Positions 26,584-36,546 are shown, counted from the stretch's first letter. The stretch: 64,000 nt of DNA from Mycolicibacterium sp. CR10 (GCF_005222675.1 NZ_STGE01000009.1:124001-188000); one strand, 5' to 3'. Notes: generated by a model from the letters alone, not told the origin. Translations and numbers: made by a program.

Positions 26584-28869
26584 GTGACGAACTCATCCGT
26601 CGACTCTGCGGACCTCACCCTGGAGGAGAAGTGCTCGCTGACCAGTGGCGGGGATTTCTGGTCCACGAAACCCATTGAGCGTGTCGGGCTTCCGTCGATC
26701 ATGCTGACCGACGGTCCTCACGGCCTGCGAAAGCAACGCCGTGGCGACCACGTCGACCTTGCTGACAGCGTTCCGGCGACGTGCTTTCCGCCTGCCGTCG
26801 GCCTCGGTTGCTCATGGGATGTCGACCTCGTCGAACGGGTCGGCCAGGCGTTGGGCCTCGAGGCATCGATCGAAGGCGTCGCGGTACTTCTGGGCCCGGG
26901 CATCAACATCAAGCGATCGGTACTGTGCGGCCGCAACTTCGAGTACCTATCCGAGGATCCGATCGTCTCGGGTGTGCTCGGCGCGGCGATGGTGCGGGGT
27001 ATCCAGTCACGGGGAGTCGGCGCCTCGCTCAAGCACTTCGCGGCCAACAACCAGGAGAGCGACCGCATGCGGGTCAGCTCCGACGTCGATCCGAGGCCGC
27101 TGCGTGAGGTCTATCTGCGCGGTTTCCAGTATGTCGTCGAGAATGCTCAGCCCTGGACTGTCATGTGTTCGTACAACCGCATCAACGGCGTGTATGCCTC
27201 GGAGGATCCCTGGCTGCTCACGCAGGTCCTGCGCAACGAGTGGGGCTTCGAGGGCGTTGTCGTCTCGGATTGGGGGGCGGTGAACGACCGTGTCGCGGGA
27301 ATCAAGGCGGGCATGGACCTCGAGATGCCGACCTCGAACGGCGTCACCGACGCACAGGTCGTAGAGGCGGTGAAGAACGGATCCCTGGACCACGATGTTG
27401 TCGACACCGCAGCGGGGCGGGTTCTGGATCTGGTGCGCAAGACGCAGGCCGGGGCCGGCTCGGCGGTGGGGCCCCTCGATGTCGACGGGCACCACGCGCT
27501 GGCGCGCGAAGCCGCCGGCCGATCCTTCGTTCTGCTCAAGAACGAGGGACGCATCCTGCCGTTGGCGAAGGACGCCGATATCGCGGTGATCGGTGCGTTC
27601 GCCGCCGAACCCCGCTACCAGGGTGCGGGTTCGTCAAGGATCAATCCGACGCGGGTGGACAACGCGCTCGCCGAGATCCGGTCCCTGGCAACCGGAAGCG
27701 TCACGTATGCAGCAGGTTTCAGCGTCGCCGCGGATCGGACCGGCGACGACTCCGCCCGGATGTGCGGCGAGGCGGTCGCCGCCGCATCGGGTGCCGACGT
27801 CGCGGTGGTCTTCCTCGGATTGCCCGCCGGTCTGGAGTCGGAGGGCTATGACCGCGACGGCATCGATCTGCCCGGTGAACAGTTGGCGGTCCTGGACGCC
27901 GTGCTCGACGTCAACCCGAACACGATCGTGGTGCTGTCGAATGGGGCTGTCGTCGCCATTCCGTTCGCCGAGAGAGCGCCGGCGATTCTCGAGGGATGGC
28001 TCCTGGGACAGGCGGGCGGCGGGGCGACCGCCGATGTGCTGTTCGGTGACGTGAACCCGTCGGGCAAGCTGACCGAGACGATTCCGAAGCGATTGTCGGA
28101 CACCCCGGCCTATCTCGACTTCCCGGGTGAATTCTCCCGAGTCCGTTATGGGGAGGGCCTGTTCGTAGGCTACCGCTGGTACGACGCGCGGGGAATCGAT
28201 GTCGCTTTCCCGTTCGGCCACGGGCTTTCGTATACGACCTTCCGATACGGCGATGCCATGGCCAGCGTCAACGTCGACGGTGACATCGACGTTCGAGTGG
28301 TCGTGACCAACACCGGTGCCTTCGCCGGCCGTGAAGTCGTGCAGGTCTACACCGCTCTGAACGGTGGCCGGGTGCAGCGGCCCCCGCGCGAGCTCAAGGC
28401 CTTCACCTCAGTGGCGCTCGGCGCCGGCGAAAGTCGCGACGTCTCCCTCACGGTGCGCCGGAAAGACCTCGCCTACTGGGACATTCGTGTCGATACCTGG
28501 ATTGTGGAGGCCGGCTGCTACACCGTCGACGTCGCAGCATCCAGCCGCGACATCCGGTCGTCGCTCGACATCGAGGTCGAAGGCGACGATGTCGTCGTGC
28601 CGCTGTCTCGGCAATCCTCGGTCGGTGACGTGCTCGCTCACCCGGTTGCCGGCCCGATCCTGCAGGCCGCGATGGAATCGATGATGGCCAGCGGCGCCAC
28701 CGATTCGGTGGGCTCGATGTCCCACGACACCGACCTCGCGCGGATGATCGACTCGTTCCCGATCGGCCGGGCCGTGATGCTCGCGGCCGCCGGCGGCAGC
28801 GGTGTTGATCTCGCGGCTATCGACGCACTTCTCGCGGCGGCCAACGGCGCGGACCGCACCGTCGACTGA
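26584..28869 (+). CDS. Glycoside hydrolase family 3 beta-glucosidase
   Basis: About 761 residues. The TIM barrel contains LTDGPHGLRK, LLGPGINIKR, FEYLSEDP and KHFAANNQE; the nucleophile Asp is in VVVSDWGAVND. The alpha/beta sandwich follows (VLLKNEGRILPLA, VIGAFAAEPRYQGAGSS), then a fibronectin III-like domain (REVVQVYTALNGGRVQRPPR, ELKAFTSVALGAGES). About 100 extra residues follow. No signal peptide, so it acts in the cytoplasm on imported glucosides. Start is one of the tandem GTG codons at 26581/26584. Confidence 0.92.
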   Translation: MTNSSVDSADLTLEEKCSLTSGGDFWSTKPIERVGLPSIMLTDGPHGLRKQRRGDHVDLADSVPATCFPPAVGLGCSWDVDLVERVGQALGLEASIEGVAVLLGPGINIKRSVLCGRNFEYLSEDPIVSGVLGAAMVRGIQSRGVGASLKHFAANNQESDRMRVSSDVDPRPLREVYLRGFQYVVENAQPWTVMCSYNRINGVYASEDPWLLTQVLRNEWGFEGVVVSDWGAVNDRVAGIKAGMDLEMPTSNGVTDAQVVEAVKNGSLDHDVVDTAAGRVLDLVRKTQAGAGSAVGPLDVDGHHALAREAAGRSFVLLKNEGRILPLAKDADIAVIGAFAAEPRYQGAGSSRINPTRVDNALAEIRSLATGSVTYAAGFSVAADRTGDDSARMCGEAVAAASGADVAVVFLGLPAGLESEGYDRDGIDLPGEQLAVLDAVLDVNPNTIVVLSNGAVVAIPFAERAPAILEGWLLGQAGGGATADVLFGDVNPSGKLTETIPKRLSDTPAYLDFPGEFSRVRYGEGLFVGYRWYDARGIDVAFPFGHGLSYTTFRYGDAMASVNVDGDIDVRVVVTNTGAFAGREVVQVYTALNGGRVQRPPRELKAFTSVALGAGESRDVSLTVRRKDLAYWDIRVDTWIVEAGCYTVDVAASSRDIRSSLDIEVEGDDVVVPLSRQSSVGDVLAHPVAGPILQAAMESMMASGATDSVGSMSHDTDLARMIDSFPIGRAVMLAAAGGSGVDLAAIDALLAAANGADRTVD

Positions 28870-28914
28870 TAAAGACCCGGGAGCCGGATTGCCCAGGCCC
28901 GCGAGGCCAACGGG

Positions 28915-30183
28915 TCAGGCGCGTTCCGGTAGCGGACCGAGAAGGTTCGACGGTCGGCACCACAGCGCGACCACCAAGGTCAGCGCCGCCGCGACCGCGA
29001 ACGCCGCCTGCACGCTCACCGCGTCGGCGGTGCCGCCCAGCAGCGCCGCCGCGATCGGCCGTGAGCCCAGGAACCCGACAAGCCACAGCGCCATGATCCG
29101 GCCCCGCAACTCTTCTGGTGCACGCTCCTGGACCACGGTGCTCAGCCCGGTCATCGCCCAGCCGAAGCCCAACCCTGCCAACGCGAAACCGGCCAGTGCC
29201 ACGACAGGCCCGGTCGCGACGGCGAGCACCCCGCATCCGGCGGCGAGCCCCGCCAGCCCGATGCTCGACACGCGTGCCGAGGCCATCCGGCCCCGCATCA
29301 GAGCCAGCACCACCATTCCGACCGCAGCGCCGACACCGAACACCGCCGACAGCGTCCCGACGAGCTTGGCTCCGCCCCCGAGCTCGTCGGCCATCGACGG
29401 GGTCAAGGTGATCGACGGGTCCGAGGCGAAGCCGACGGTCGCCACCGCGAGCAACGCCAACAGCAACGGACGGTCGGCCCAGACGTACTTGAGGGCGGCG
29501 CGGACCCGGTAGTCCGCGCCAGAGCGGCGCGCCGGCGGTGCCGGGAAACGCACCACCAGAAGCAAGATCGTGAACACCAGGTGTAGGCCTGCGCTGACGG
29601 CGAACCCGGTCGCCGAGCCGAAGTGCGCGGCCAGGTAGGCGCCGGTGGCCGGACCGACGATGCGCCCGATCGTCATCGGAATGCTGTTGAGCGCCATCGC
29701 CGTGGAGAGCTCGCCGTCGCGAATCAAGTTGGGCACGATCGACTGCATCGCGGGTCCGCCCACCACGAACCCGAACCCGACCAGCGCGGTCCCGATCAGG
29801 ACCGGCACCGCGGCGGAGATGCCCTGCAGGCCAGGCTCGATGAACAGCCATGCCGCCGCCGATCCTGACCCGGCCACGCACAGCACCCTGCCGAGCAGGA
29901 TCTGCCGAGCCGGGTTCCCGGTGTCGGCCCACTTGCCACTCGTCGGGCTCAAGATCAACTGCGGCGCGAACTGCACGACGCCCACCAGGCCGACCATCAG
30001 CGCCGAGCGCGTCGCGTCGTACATGACGATCGCGGCGACGATGCCGTGCGTCCACACCGCGACGACCGAGAACATCTTTCCCCAGAAGAGCGCGCCGAAA
30101 ACCGGGTCGAACATCAGGCCCAGCGCGCCGCGCGGTCGCACCGCGGTGGTGGTCTCGGTGGCTCTGGTGGTCTCGGACGTCAT
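28915..30183 (-). CDS. MFS exporter (EntS/MFS_3 type)
   Basis: 422 residues, 12 hydrophobic segments. FWGKMFSVVAVWTHGIVAAI at TM1, LVGVVQFAPQLILSPTSGKWAD at the 2-3 loop and MQSIVPNLIRDGELSTAMAL in the 4-5 region are typical of the EntS-like MFS_3 group, which exports siderophores and drugs. Its ATG overlaps the MarR stop as ATGA, so the two are co-translated and the MarR protein probably controls export. Convergent with the GH3 gene. Confidence 0.88.
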   Translation of the reverse strand: MTSETTRATETTTAVRPRGALGLMFDPVFGALFWGKMFSVVAVWTHGIVAAIVMYDATRSALMVGLVGVVQFAPQLILSPTSGKWADTGNPARQILLGRVLCVAGSGSAAAWLFIEPGLQGISAAVPVLIGTALVGFGFVVGGPAMQSIVPNLIRDGELSTAMALNSIPMTIGRIVGPATGAYLAAHFGSATGFAVSAGLHLVFTILLLVVRFPAPPARRSGADYRVRAALKYVWADRPLLLALLAVATVGFASDPSITLTPSMADELGGGAKLVGTLSAVFGVGAAVGMVVLALMRGRMASARVSSIGLAGLAAGCGVLAVATGPVVALAGFALAGLGFGWAMTGLSTVVQERAPEELRGRIMALWLVGFLGSRPIAAALLGGTADAVSVQAAFAVAAALTLVVALWCRPSNLLGPLPERA

Positions 30184-30656
30184 GGGCCCGCCCCGCGTTC
30201 AAAGCGTTCGGTCAGCCGGCCCAGCAGCGCCACCAGGGTGTCGACGTCGGTGTCCGGCAGGTCGGCGATCGCCTCGGCGACTAGTTCGCGCCGTCGATCC
30301 GTCACGGTCGCGAGCGCCTTACGGCCCACGTCGGTCAACACCAGCGCGCACCGCCGCTGATCGTCGGGCGCGAAGGTCTTCGTCAGCAGTCCGGCCGCGA
30401 CGACGGCGGCCACGGTGCGGCTGGCCGTGGAATGTTCGACCGCCATGTAGTCGGCGACGTCGCGGATGGACGCGTCGCCACCGAATCGTTGACACTCCTC
30501 CACTGCGCGCAACACTCGCAACGTCGACACGTTCGCCACCGGGCCCGCGTCATCGAGGAGGCGGCGCCGCCAGTTCGGCCGCTGGCGCGCCAGGTGAATG
30601 CGCGTCAGCAGGTCGTCGAGTTGGTCGTATCGCGACTGCGGCACGGATATATGCAT
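30180..30656 (-). CDS. MarR-family transcriptional regulator
   Basis: 158 residues from ATG 30656. The winged HTH is seen in TLRVLRAVEECQRFGGDASI, DVADYMAVEHSTASRTVAAVVAAGLL, and the wing KTFAPDDQRRCALVLTDVGRKAL. Upstream frame stays open but carries no family homology. It is the first gene of a two-gene operon with the MFS exporter (ATGA overlap), the common MarR-efflux arrangement. The sequence just upstream (atatatgcat) is AT-rich and may hold the promoter. Confidence 0.9.
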   Translation of the reverse strand: MHISVPQSRYDQLDDLLTRIHLARQRPNWRRRLLDDAGPVANVSTLRVLRAVEECQRFGGDASIRDVADYMAVEHSTASRTVAAVVAAGLLTKTFAPDDQRRCALVLTDVGRKALATVTDRRRELVAEAIADLPDTDVDTLVALLGRLTERFERGAGP

Positions 30657-30751
30657 AGCACATCCATGTTTCTCCGGGTGACGGCGGGCGGTGTGGTAGA
30701 CACACCGCATGTCCGCGCCGAGCCGTGAAGTCCGTCCACCGACGTAGAACC

Positions 30752-32209
30752 ATGGACAGTGATCGCCTACTGGTCGCCGGTGAGACGTGCTGGCGGGTCG
30801 AACGTGCCGAGCAGTTCGCCTGCATCGTCGACGGCGCCGACTACTTCCGCCACTGCAAGGCGGCGATGTTGCGTGCGCAACGCCGCATCGTGCTGATCGG
30901 GTGGGACTTCGACACCAGGCTGACCTTCGAGCCTGCCGGCAAGACGCTGCAAGGGCCGAACCAGTTGGGTCCGTTTCTTCGTTGGCTGATCCGGGTGCGG
31001 CCCCGACTCGAGGTCTACCTGCTGCGGTCAAACCTCCGTATTCTCCCGGCGTTCGATGGCCTCTGGGGCGACGTCACTCCGGTGGCGCTGCTGAACTGGA
31101 TCACCAGCGAGCGACTGCAATTCGCCATCGACGGCGAGCATCCGACCGGCGCCGTGCACCACCAGAAGATCGTCGTCATCGACGATGCGCTGGCGCTGTG
31201 CGGGGGCATCGACCTCACCAGCGAACGCTGGGACACCCGAGAGCACCTCGACGACAACGAGTTCCGTAAAGGCGGCGACCGCGTGTACGGGCCCAGGCAC
31301 GAGGTGGCCACCGCGATGGATGGCGCCGCGGCGCGCGCACTGGGCGACACGGCGCGCGACAGATGGCGGATCGCGACCGGCCAGTATCTGGCGCAGGTGG
31401 TTCCGGAGGAAGCGATCTGGCCGCCGGGTCTCGAGCCGATGATGCGCAACGTCGACGTCGGGATAGCCCGCACGCTGCCGGAGCTGACCAAGCGCAGCGA
31501 GGTCCGCGAGGTGGAGGCGCTGAACCTCGCGGCGATCGCGGCCGCCCGCCGCAGAATCTATCTGGAGAACCAGTATCTGGCGTCCCGCACGCTGGTGGAC
31601 GCGCTCGTGCAACGCCTGAAGGAGCCGGACGGTCCGGAGATCGTCATCGTCATGCCCCGCAACTCCGAGAGCCGCCTCGAAGAGCAGTCGATGGACAGCG
31701 CGAGGCACCGACTGCTCCGAATGCTCTGGGAGGCCGACGAATACCTCCGGCTGGGCGTCTACTGGCCGGTGACCGAAGGTGATACGCCGGTCTATGTGCA
31801 CTCGAAGGTCCTGGTGGTCGACGATCGACTGCTGCGCATCGGCTCGTCGAACCTCAACAACCGGTCGATGGGGTTCGACAGCGAGTGCGATGTCGCCGTC
31901 GAAGCGGACCCGGACGTCGCGGAGTACCACGATGTCCGCGCGGCCATCACCGCGATGCGCAACGGGCTGGTGTCCGAGCATCTTGGGGTGTCTGTCGAGG
32001 ACTTCGAGCGTGCCCTGGATCGGTCGGGCTCCCTTCTGCAGGCCGTCGAGACGCTCCGCGGCGACGGAAGAACTCTGCAGCGGTTCACCATTGAAACGGT
32101 GGCCAATGAGGCCAGCCTGCTGGCGGAGAACGATCTGATGGATCCCGACCACGTGCCCAAGTCGCTGGCCCGAAGCGTTCAGCGCTGGCTGGACGGATTC
32201 ACCAAGTAG
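30752..32209 (+). CDS. Phospholipase D-like protein, two intact HKD motifs
   Basis: 485 residues. HKD1 is VHHQKIVVIDDALALCGGID and HKD2 is VHSKVLVVDDRLLRIGSSN, followed by LNNRSMGFDSE; both have H-x-K-x4-D. Segments QRRIVLIGWDFDTRL and RRRIYLENQYLAS also recur in PLD enzymes. No signal peptide or membrane helix. It probably hydrolyses or transfers phosphatidyl groups; cardiolipin synthase activity is less likely because N-terminal membrane segments are absent. ATG 30752 is chosen over ATG 30725 because the first ATG has no useful ribosome site. Convergent with a second PLD gene. Confidence 0.9.
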   Translation: MDSDRLLVAGETCWRVERAEQFACIVDGADYFRHCKAAMLRAQRRIVLIGWDFDTRLTFEPAGKTLQGPNQLGPFLRWLIRVRPRLEVYLLRSNLRILPAFDGLWGDVTPVALLNWITSERLQFAIDGEHPTGAVHHQKIVVIDDALALCGGIDLTSERWDTREHLDDNEFRKGGDRVYGPRHEVATAMDGAAARALGDTARDRWRIATGQYLAQVVPEEAIWPPGLEPMMRNVDVGIARTLPELTKRSEVREVEALNLAAIAAARRRIYLENQYLASRTLVDALVQRLKEPDGPEIVIVMPRNSESRLEEQSMDSARHRLLRMLWEADEYLRLGVYWPVTEGDTPVYVHSKVLVVDDRLLRIGSSNLNNRSMGFDSECDVAVEADPDVAEYHDVRAAITAMRNGLVSEHLGVSVEDFERALDRSGSLLQAVETLRGDGRTLQRFTIETVANEASLLAENDLMDPDHVPKSLARSVQRWLDGFTK

Positions 32210-32275
32210 CGACCGCACCGCCGGCACACAGCTCGCGATAAGTGCGAACCCACGTCGCGGTCACCCCGGCCCTGG

Positions 32276-33676
32276 TTACATCAGCACGAAGGGCTTGATA
32301 CCGCCGATCGGTGATTGCAACTCGGTGGTCTCGTCGGCGAATGACGTCGAAACATTGCGGGGAAAGCTGTAATTCGGATCGAGGTCCCGCCGGAGCCGCT
32401 CCCACATGGTGATGCGCAGCGCGCGCGCGAAGGATGCCTTCGGAAACCCGAGGGTGGTCCCGTCGACCGTGCTGGTGAACGCCACACCGAACTCGGACTC
32501 AGCAGGTGCCGCCACGCTGACCAGAGAGCGCGGCCAGAGGTTGCCCGATCCGATCAGGACGAACTCGTCGTCGAAGATCCACGTCTTCGAGTGGACGAAA
32601 TTGTTGTAATACGTACCCACCAGAACCCCGTTGTCGAACATGTCCTCCGGTTTCGTGACTGTCTGAAGCAGCACAGGGGGATTGGTGGCGCTCGACAGCG
32701 TCTTCACGAGTGCGTCCCGCGCCGAGGGGTCGGGGATGCGCGGCGCGGTCGACCTGTGCGCGGCGACGACCACAAGCTTCACCCCATTGCCGATGGCGTC
32801 CGCGAGTTGGCGCTCGATCGTGTCGGGGAGGTTCGGCAGGTCGGAACGCTTCCTCGGCGACGATCCACCGGTCGGGTTGGTTCTGTTCGGCGCAGGCCCC
32901 ATCGTCTGGAAGAACTGCTCCTCGAGGTAGATCGTCTTCCTGGCGTTGCCGATCGCCCGGGAGAGCAGCGAATAGTAGGTGTGATCGCCGTCTTTGGCGT
33001 AGGTGCGCTGCCAGTTCGTCGTGTCGGTGGGGAACGGCGGGTACGTGCGCACGAACTGCACCTGATGTGCGTCGCCGGTAGCCGGCGGCAGTGTCGGCTG
33101 GGTCGCACTGAGTCCGCCCAGCGGCGGCTTCACCGACTCCCACCGCTCCTCGAGCGTCTTGCGCCCGAGATCTGCTCCCACACCGATGATCTCGGCTTGC
33201 ACGTCGAGCCAGCCCCGCCGCCCCAGCGCCAGATCCATGCCGCCGACGAACAGGTGCGAGCTCGAATCGAGCTTGACGAACACCGCCTTCTGATGATGCG
33301 ACGCCCCGGCGAGGAGTTGATCGTCGACCGCGGCGTCGACCTGGACCTTGGCCGCCTTGGCGACTTCGGCGGCACCGCTGTTCTGCGGCGTCGCCAGGAC
33401 CCGCACCCGGGCGTTGCGCCCGCGGGCCGCTTCCAGGAACGTCTTCAACTGCTGGATGCCGCCGAACTTCTCGGTGAGGATACCGTCCATGCCGAATTGC
33501 CAACCGACAAGGAGGATCTCGTTGTTGTCCTTGGCCTGTGAGAGCACCGCGGCCAGCCGGTCGTAATAGGCCACGCGCGAGACGTGGACGCGGATCGCGG
33601 CGGTCGGGACCGTCTGGAAGCACCACTCGTCGGGCGAGCCGGGGCCTCCCGCAGGCAGGAACCAGCCGCCGCTCAA
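32276..33676 (-). CDS. Phospholipase D-like protein with one degenerate HKD motif
   Basis: About 466 residues. HKD2 is intact (VHSKTWIFDDEFVLIGSGN). HKD1 (SHHQKAVFVKLDSSSHLFVGG) has His and Lys, but its Asp lies two residues late. EILLVGWQFGMDG and KTIYLEEQFFQTMG mark each half. No signal peptide. The best start is TTG 33676, which overlaps the stop of the 942-residue gene (TTGA), so the two are coupled; no ATG or GTG stands near the N-terminal homology. This pairing suggests that the unknown protein and the PLD act together. Confidence 0.82.
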   Translation of the reverse strand: MSGGWFLPAGGPGSPDEWCFQTVPTAAIRVHVSRVAYYDRLAAVLSQAKDNNEILLVGWQFGMDGILTEKFGGIQQLKTFLEAARGRNARVRVLATPQNSGAAEVAKAAKVQVDAAVDDQLLAGASHHQKAVFVKLDSSSHLFVGGMDLALGRRGWLDVQAEIIGVGADLGRKTLEERWESVKPPLGGLSATQPTLPPATGDAHQVQFVRTYPPFPTDTTNWQRTYAKDGDHTYYSLLSRAIGNARKTIYLEEQFFQTMGPAPNRTNPTGGSSPRKRSDLPNLPDTIERQLADAIGNGVKLVVVAAHRSTAPRIPDPSARDALVKTLSSATNPPVLLQTVTKPEDMFDNGVLVGTYYNNFVHSKTWIFDDEFVLIGSGNLWPRSLVSVAAPAESEFGVAFTSTVDGTTLGFPKASFARALRITMWERLRRDLDPNYSFPRNVSTSFADETTELQSPIGGIKPFVLM

Positions 33677-36501
33677 AGCTGTCTGCCCGTCTTGGGGTCG
33701 TAGGCCACCTCGACCGGAACAACCTGGTCGGTCGGCAGTACTTCGACCCACTGATCGAACACCGCGAAGTCGTCGGTTCCCGGGGTCGCCCGGAAGCCGC
33801 CCTGCAGTGGATAGAAGCCGTGCTCGTAGACCTTGTCGACGGGCGTGGCCGAGACGCGGTTGTCGTCGTTGATCTCGTCGGTGGGGTAGCGGTCGACCTT
33901 CAACGAGTCGGCGTGCTTGTCGGCGACGACGTCGCACAGGTGGTCGATCGCGTCGCGCACCGTGACCTCCGGTCCCGTGTGCGGGATGCCGGCCAGCTCG
34001 TCCGCGGGCGCCACATAGCGGTCGTCGAGGCCATCGGTGCCCTCGACGTGGAGCCGCTGCAGCCAGTTCATCGCGGCCCGCTCCTTCCCCGGGCGGATCG
34101 GGATCACGGCCTTCACCCACGGCGCGTTGAGGAAGGAGTTGCGCATGTCGTCGCCGTCGAGTTGCAACAGCCAGCCCAGCGACGACCCCAATTTGGCGGG
34201 ACGCGATTCCTCGGTGATGTAGTAGTTGTCGACACGGTTGTCCGCGCCGCCCCAGCTCACGGTGTCCATCTCTGCGACCTGAGGCTTCTTGGTCGCGGCC
34301 GGCGTCGCGGTGACGACGGACTTCACCGCTTCGGACTTCAGCTCGCTGAACACGCTGCTGCCTGCCACCTTTGTGGTCGACACCGGCGCCGCGTCGGACG
34401 GCCGGCGCATCCCGCCCAGCGACTGATGACTGTGGTGCAGGCGCGGCCGCCACCATTCCGGCGCCACGAAGTACAGCATCTTGTCGACATCGAAGATCGT
34501 GTTGAGAAGCTCGGCCACCACATGCCGGGTGCGGTCGTCGGGCATCGGCAGATCCTTGGTGAGCATATCCTGAATGAGACTGCGATACACCACGATCCGT
34601 TCTTCCTCGCGAAGGTCCTCGAACGGGCGCGGCTCGATGTTGCTGGCCTTGTTGATTCGGTCGCGGGCGGCTTCGACGAACGCCTTCTCGTACTCGCGCC
34701 GGGACTGCTCCTTGAACGTCTCGGTCGCCGCGGCATTCTTGGTGTTGATGTCGTTGCGGACCGCGTCCGTCGGATGCCACGTCACCTTGGCCGTCACGCG
34801 GAGCGGCGACACGTTGCGGAAGTTGACGTGCTCGAGGTGGATCGAGAACGAGATCTTGCCGGGTGAATCCTCCACGATGTTGCCCACCGTGATGTCGATA
34901 TCGTTTCCGCCGTAGTCGAACTGGATCAATCCGTCCTCGACCTCACCGCCCGGGGCGAACTCGAAGTTCGGCTGGTCGCATACCGCGATGAGGCCGTGGA
35001 AGTCGTCCTGGATCTTCTCCAGTTCTCCGTCGGTGGTGTCGACGTTGACCTCGACTCCGTCCCGGTAGGCCTCGTCCATGTCGTCTTCGGGGATGGTGTC
35101 CTCGGTCTTGGGGACGAACGGGATGTCGATCGGGTGCTCGGTCACAATCGGTGTCGGCATCGGGATCGCCTCCGGTGGCGGGACACTGCCCACTTCCGGG
35201 CCCTTGGCCAGGTGTACGAGCTTGGCGATGCCGAGTTGACGGCCGGGGTCGTCGACGTAGGTCTGCCAGCACAGGTAGGTGCCGATGTCCTGAACCTGGA
35301 CGCCGACCTGCCGCATCTTGCGGCGCAGCTCGTAGTTGATGAGCTCATCGGTCGAATTGTTGAGAACGTAACGGCGACTTGATGTGTCGGTGGTCTCGGT
35401 CACGGTCCGAAACGTCGTCTTGTAGTTCTTGCGGATCTCGGTCGACAGCTTCTCGGTCTGCTCCCGCATGCGCTTGTGGGTGACTTCCCGGGCCTTGGAC
35501 TGAGTCTTGCCGACGTCGATGCTGCCGGAGGCGCTGGCGCTGCCACCGATCCAGCTCTGGTTCGCGGTGGTGTTGACACCGAACTTGGTGTCGGATTTGT
35601 TCTCCTCCTTCACCGCGTCGGACAGCTCGTCCTGTTCGGTCGTCGCCTTCTCTGTCTTGACCACGGTCTCGATCGCGCTCTCGGTCATCCGCTCGACGAG
35701 TGTCTTGCGGGTGGTGATCTCCACCAACTCGACCGTCGAGCCGGGGCTCATCCAGACGTGGCCGACGGGCGGGCCCAGGAAGGTGTCGAACTCGAAGAAG
35801 TACTGGCGGAACAGGTGGACGATCCCCAGCGGCGACAGACTGACCCGATCGAGATCCTGGAACGGATCCATGTAGTCCAGCGGATCGTGGAACTTGAGCA
35901 GCGACGTCAGCCGCGACAGACTCTTGTCCGGCCGGTAGAAGAGTTTCTTCAGTTCGTCGAGCTGCTGATTGGCCTTGAGATACATGACGAAACCGGCGAC
36001 GGCCGATTCGCGGTCCAGCTGCTCGGCGACCATGTCGGTGATTGCGGCGGGCCTCCGACCGGTGTTGCGGGTCAGCGCGTTCTTGTGCCACTTCAGCGTT
36101 TCCGGGACCACGACCTTGTCGAGGGTCTCCTGAATCTTCGGTGCGTCGATGACCCTGTCCCAGATGGTCGGCTCGTACTCCTCGAGCGGCGGCAGCGCGC
36201 GGGCGATGCTCTCCATGACGAAGCTGCCGCCGAAGCGGGTGTCCGACGCGACCAGGGCCGCCGGTTCCAGGTTGCCGATTCCGGCCAGGGACTGCCGCTC
36301 GTCGAGGGTGATCTCGAATCGGCCCTCGAACTTTCGGCGCAGCGACTCGAAGGCGCGGGACTGGTCGACGGAGAAACCTCTCTCCCACCGCCGCGCCATC
36401 CGCTTGGCGCGCCACCCCAGCATCGGCTGGTACACGCCGAAGATCTCGCTGGCGTAAGGGAGGATGTTCTCGTACTGCGATAGGTCGGTTGTCTTTCTCA
36501 T
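33673..36501 (-). CDS. Large protein of unknown family (942 residues)
   Basis: I do not recognise this family. No signal peptide, no long hydrophobic helix. Residues 1-260 look mostly helical (FSVDQSRAFESLRRKFEG). Residues about 260-420 are Thr/Ser/Lys/Glu-rich with long charged stretches (VVKTEKATTEQDELSD) around an alternating segment, FGVNTTANQSWIGGSASASG, that could form an amphipathic beta hairpin. A Pro-rich linker at about 440-480 leads to beta-rich domains (GGNDIDITVGNIVEDSPGK; LRVTAKVTWHP). ATG 36501 is preceded by an 11-bp inverted repeat. It is coupled to the downstream PLD gene by TTGA. A toxin, effector or structural partner of the PLD is possible but unproven. Confidence 0.75.
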   Translation of the reverse strand: MRKTTDLSQYENILPYASEIFGVYQPMLGWRAKRMARRWERGFSVDQSRAFESLRRKFEGRFEITLDERQSLAGIGNLEPAALVASDTRFGGSFVMESIARALPPLEEYEPTIWDRVIDAPKIQETLDKVVVPETLKWHKNALTRNTGRRPAAITDMVAEQLDRESAVAGFVMYLKANQQLDELKKLFYRPDKSLSRLTSLLKFHDPLDYMDPFQDLDRVSLSPLGIVHLFRQYFFEFDTFLGPPVGHVWMSPGSTVELVEITTRKTLVERMTESAIETVVKTEKATTEQDELSDAVKEENKSDTKFGVNTTANQSWIGGSASASGSIDVGKTQSKAREVTHKRMREQTEKLSTEIRKNYKTTFRTVTETTDTSSRRYVLNNSTDELINYELRRKMRQVGVQVQDIGTYLCWQTYVDDPGRQLGIAKLVHLAKGPEVGSVPPPEAIPMPTPIVTEHPIDIPFVPKTEDTIPEDDMDEAYRDGVEVNVDTTDGELEKIQDDFHGLIAVCDQPNFEFAPGGEVEDGLIQFDYGGNDIDITVGNIVEDSPGKISFSIHLEHVNFRNVSPLRVTAKVTWHPTDAVRNDINTKNAAATETFKEQSRREYEKAFVEAARDRINKASNIEPRPFEDLREEERIVVYRSLIQDMLTKDLPMPDDRTRHVVAELLNTIFDVDKMLYFVAPEWWRPRLHHSHQSLGGMRRPSDAAPVSTTKVAGSSVFSELKSEAVKSVVTATPAATKKPQVAEMDTVSWGGADNRVDNYYITEESRPAKLGSSLGWLLQLDGDDMRNSFLNAPWVKAVIPIRPGKERAAMNWLQRLHVEGTDGLDDRYVAPADELAGIPHTGPEVTVRDAIDHLCDVVADKHADSLKVDRYPTDEINDDNRVSATPVDKVYEHGFYPLQGGFRATPGTDDFAVFDQWVEVLPTDQVVPVEVAYDPKTGRQL

Positions 36502-36516
36502 GGCTGCGAGGCCTGC

Positions 36517-36546
36517 CTTTCAACGCGGTTCGGGACGCGTTGAAAG
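36517..36546. promoter_or_regulatory. Perfect 11-bp inverted repeat upstream of the 942-residue gene
   Basis: CTTTCAACGCG (36517-36527) and CGCGTTGAAAG (36536-36546) flank the loop GTTCGGGA. The near arm is 16 bases from the start codon of the leftward gene, so it is either an operator overlapping the promoter or a leader hairpin next to the ribosome site. Confidence 0.6.
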
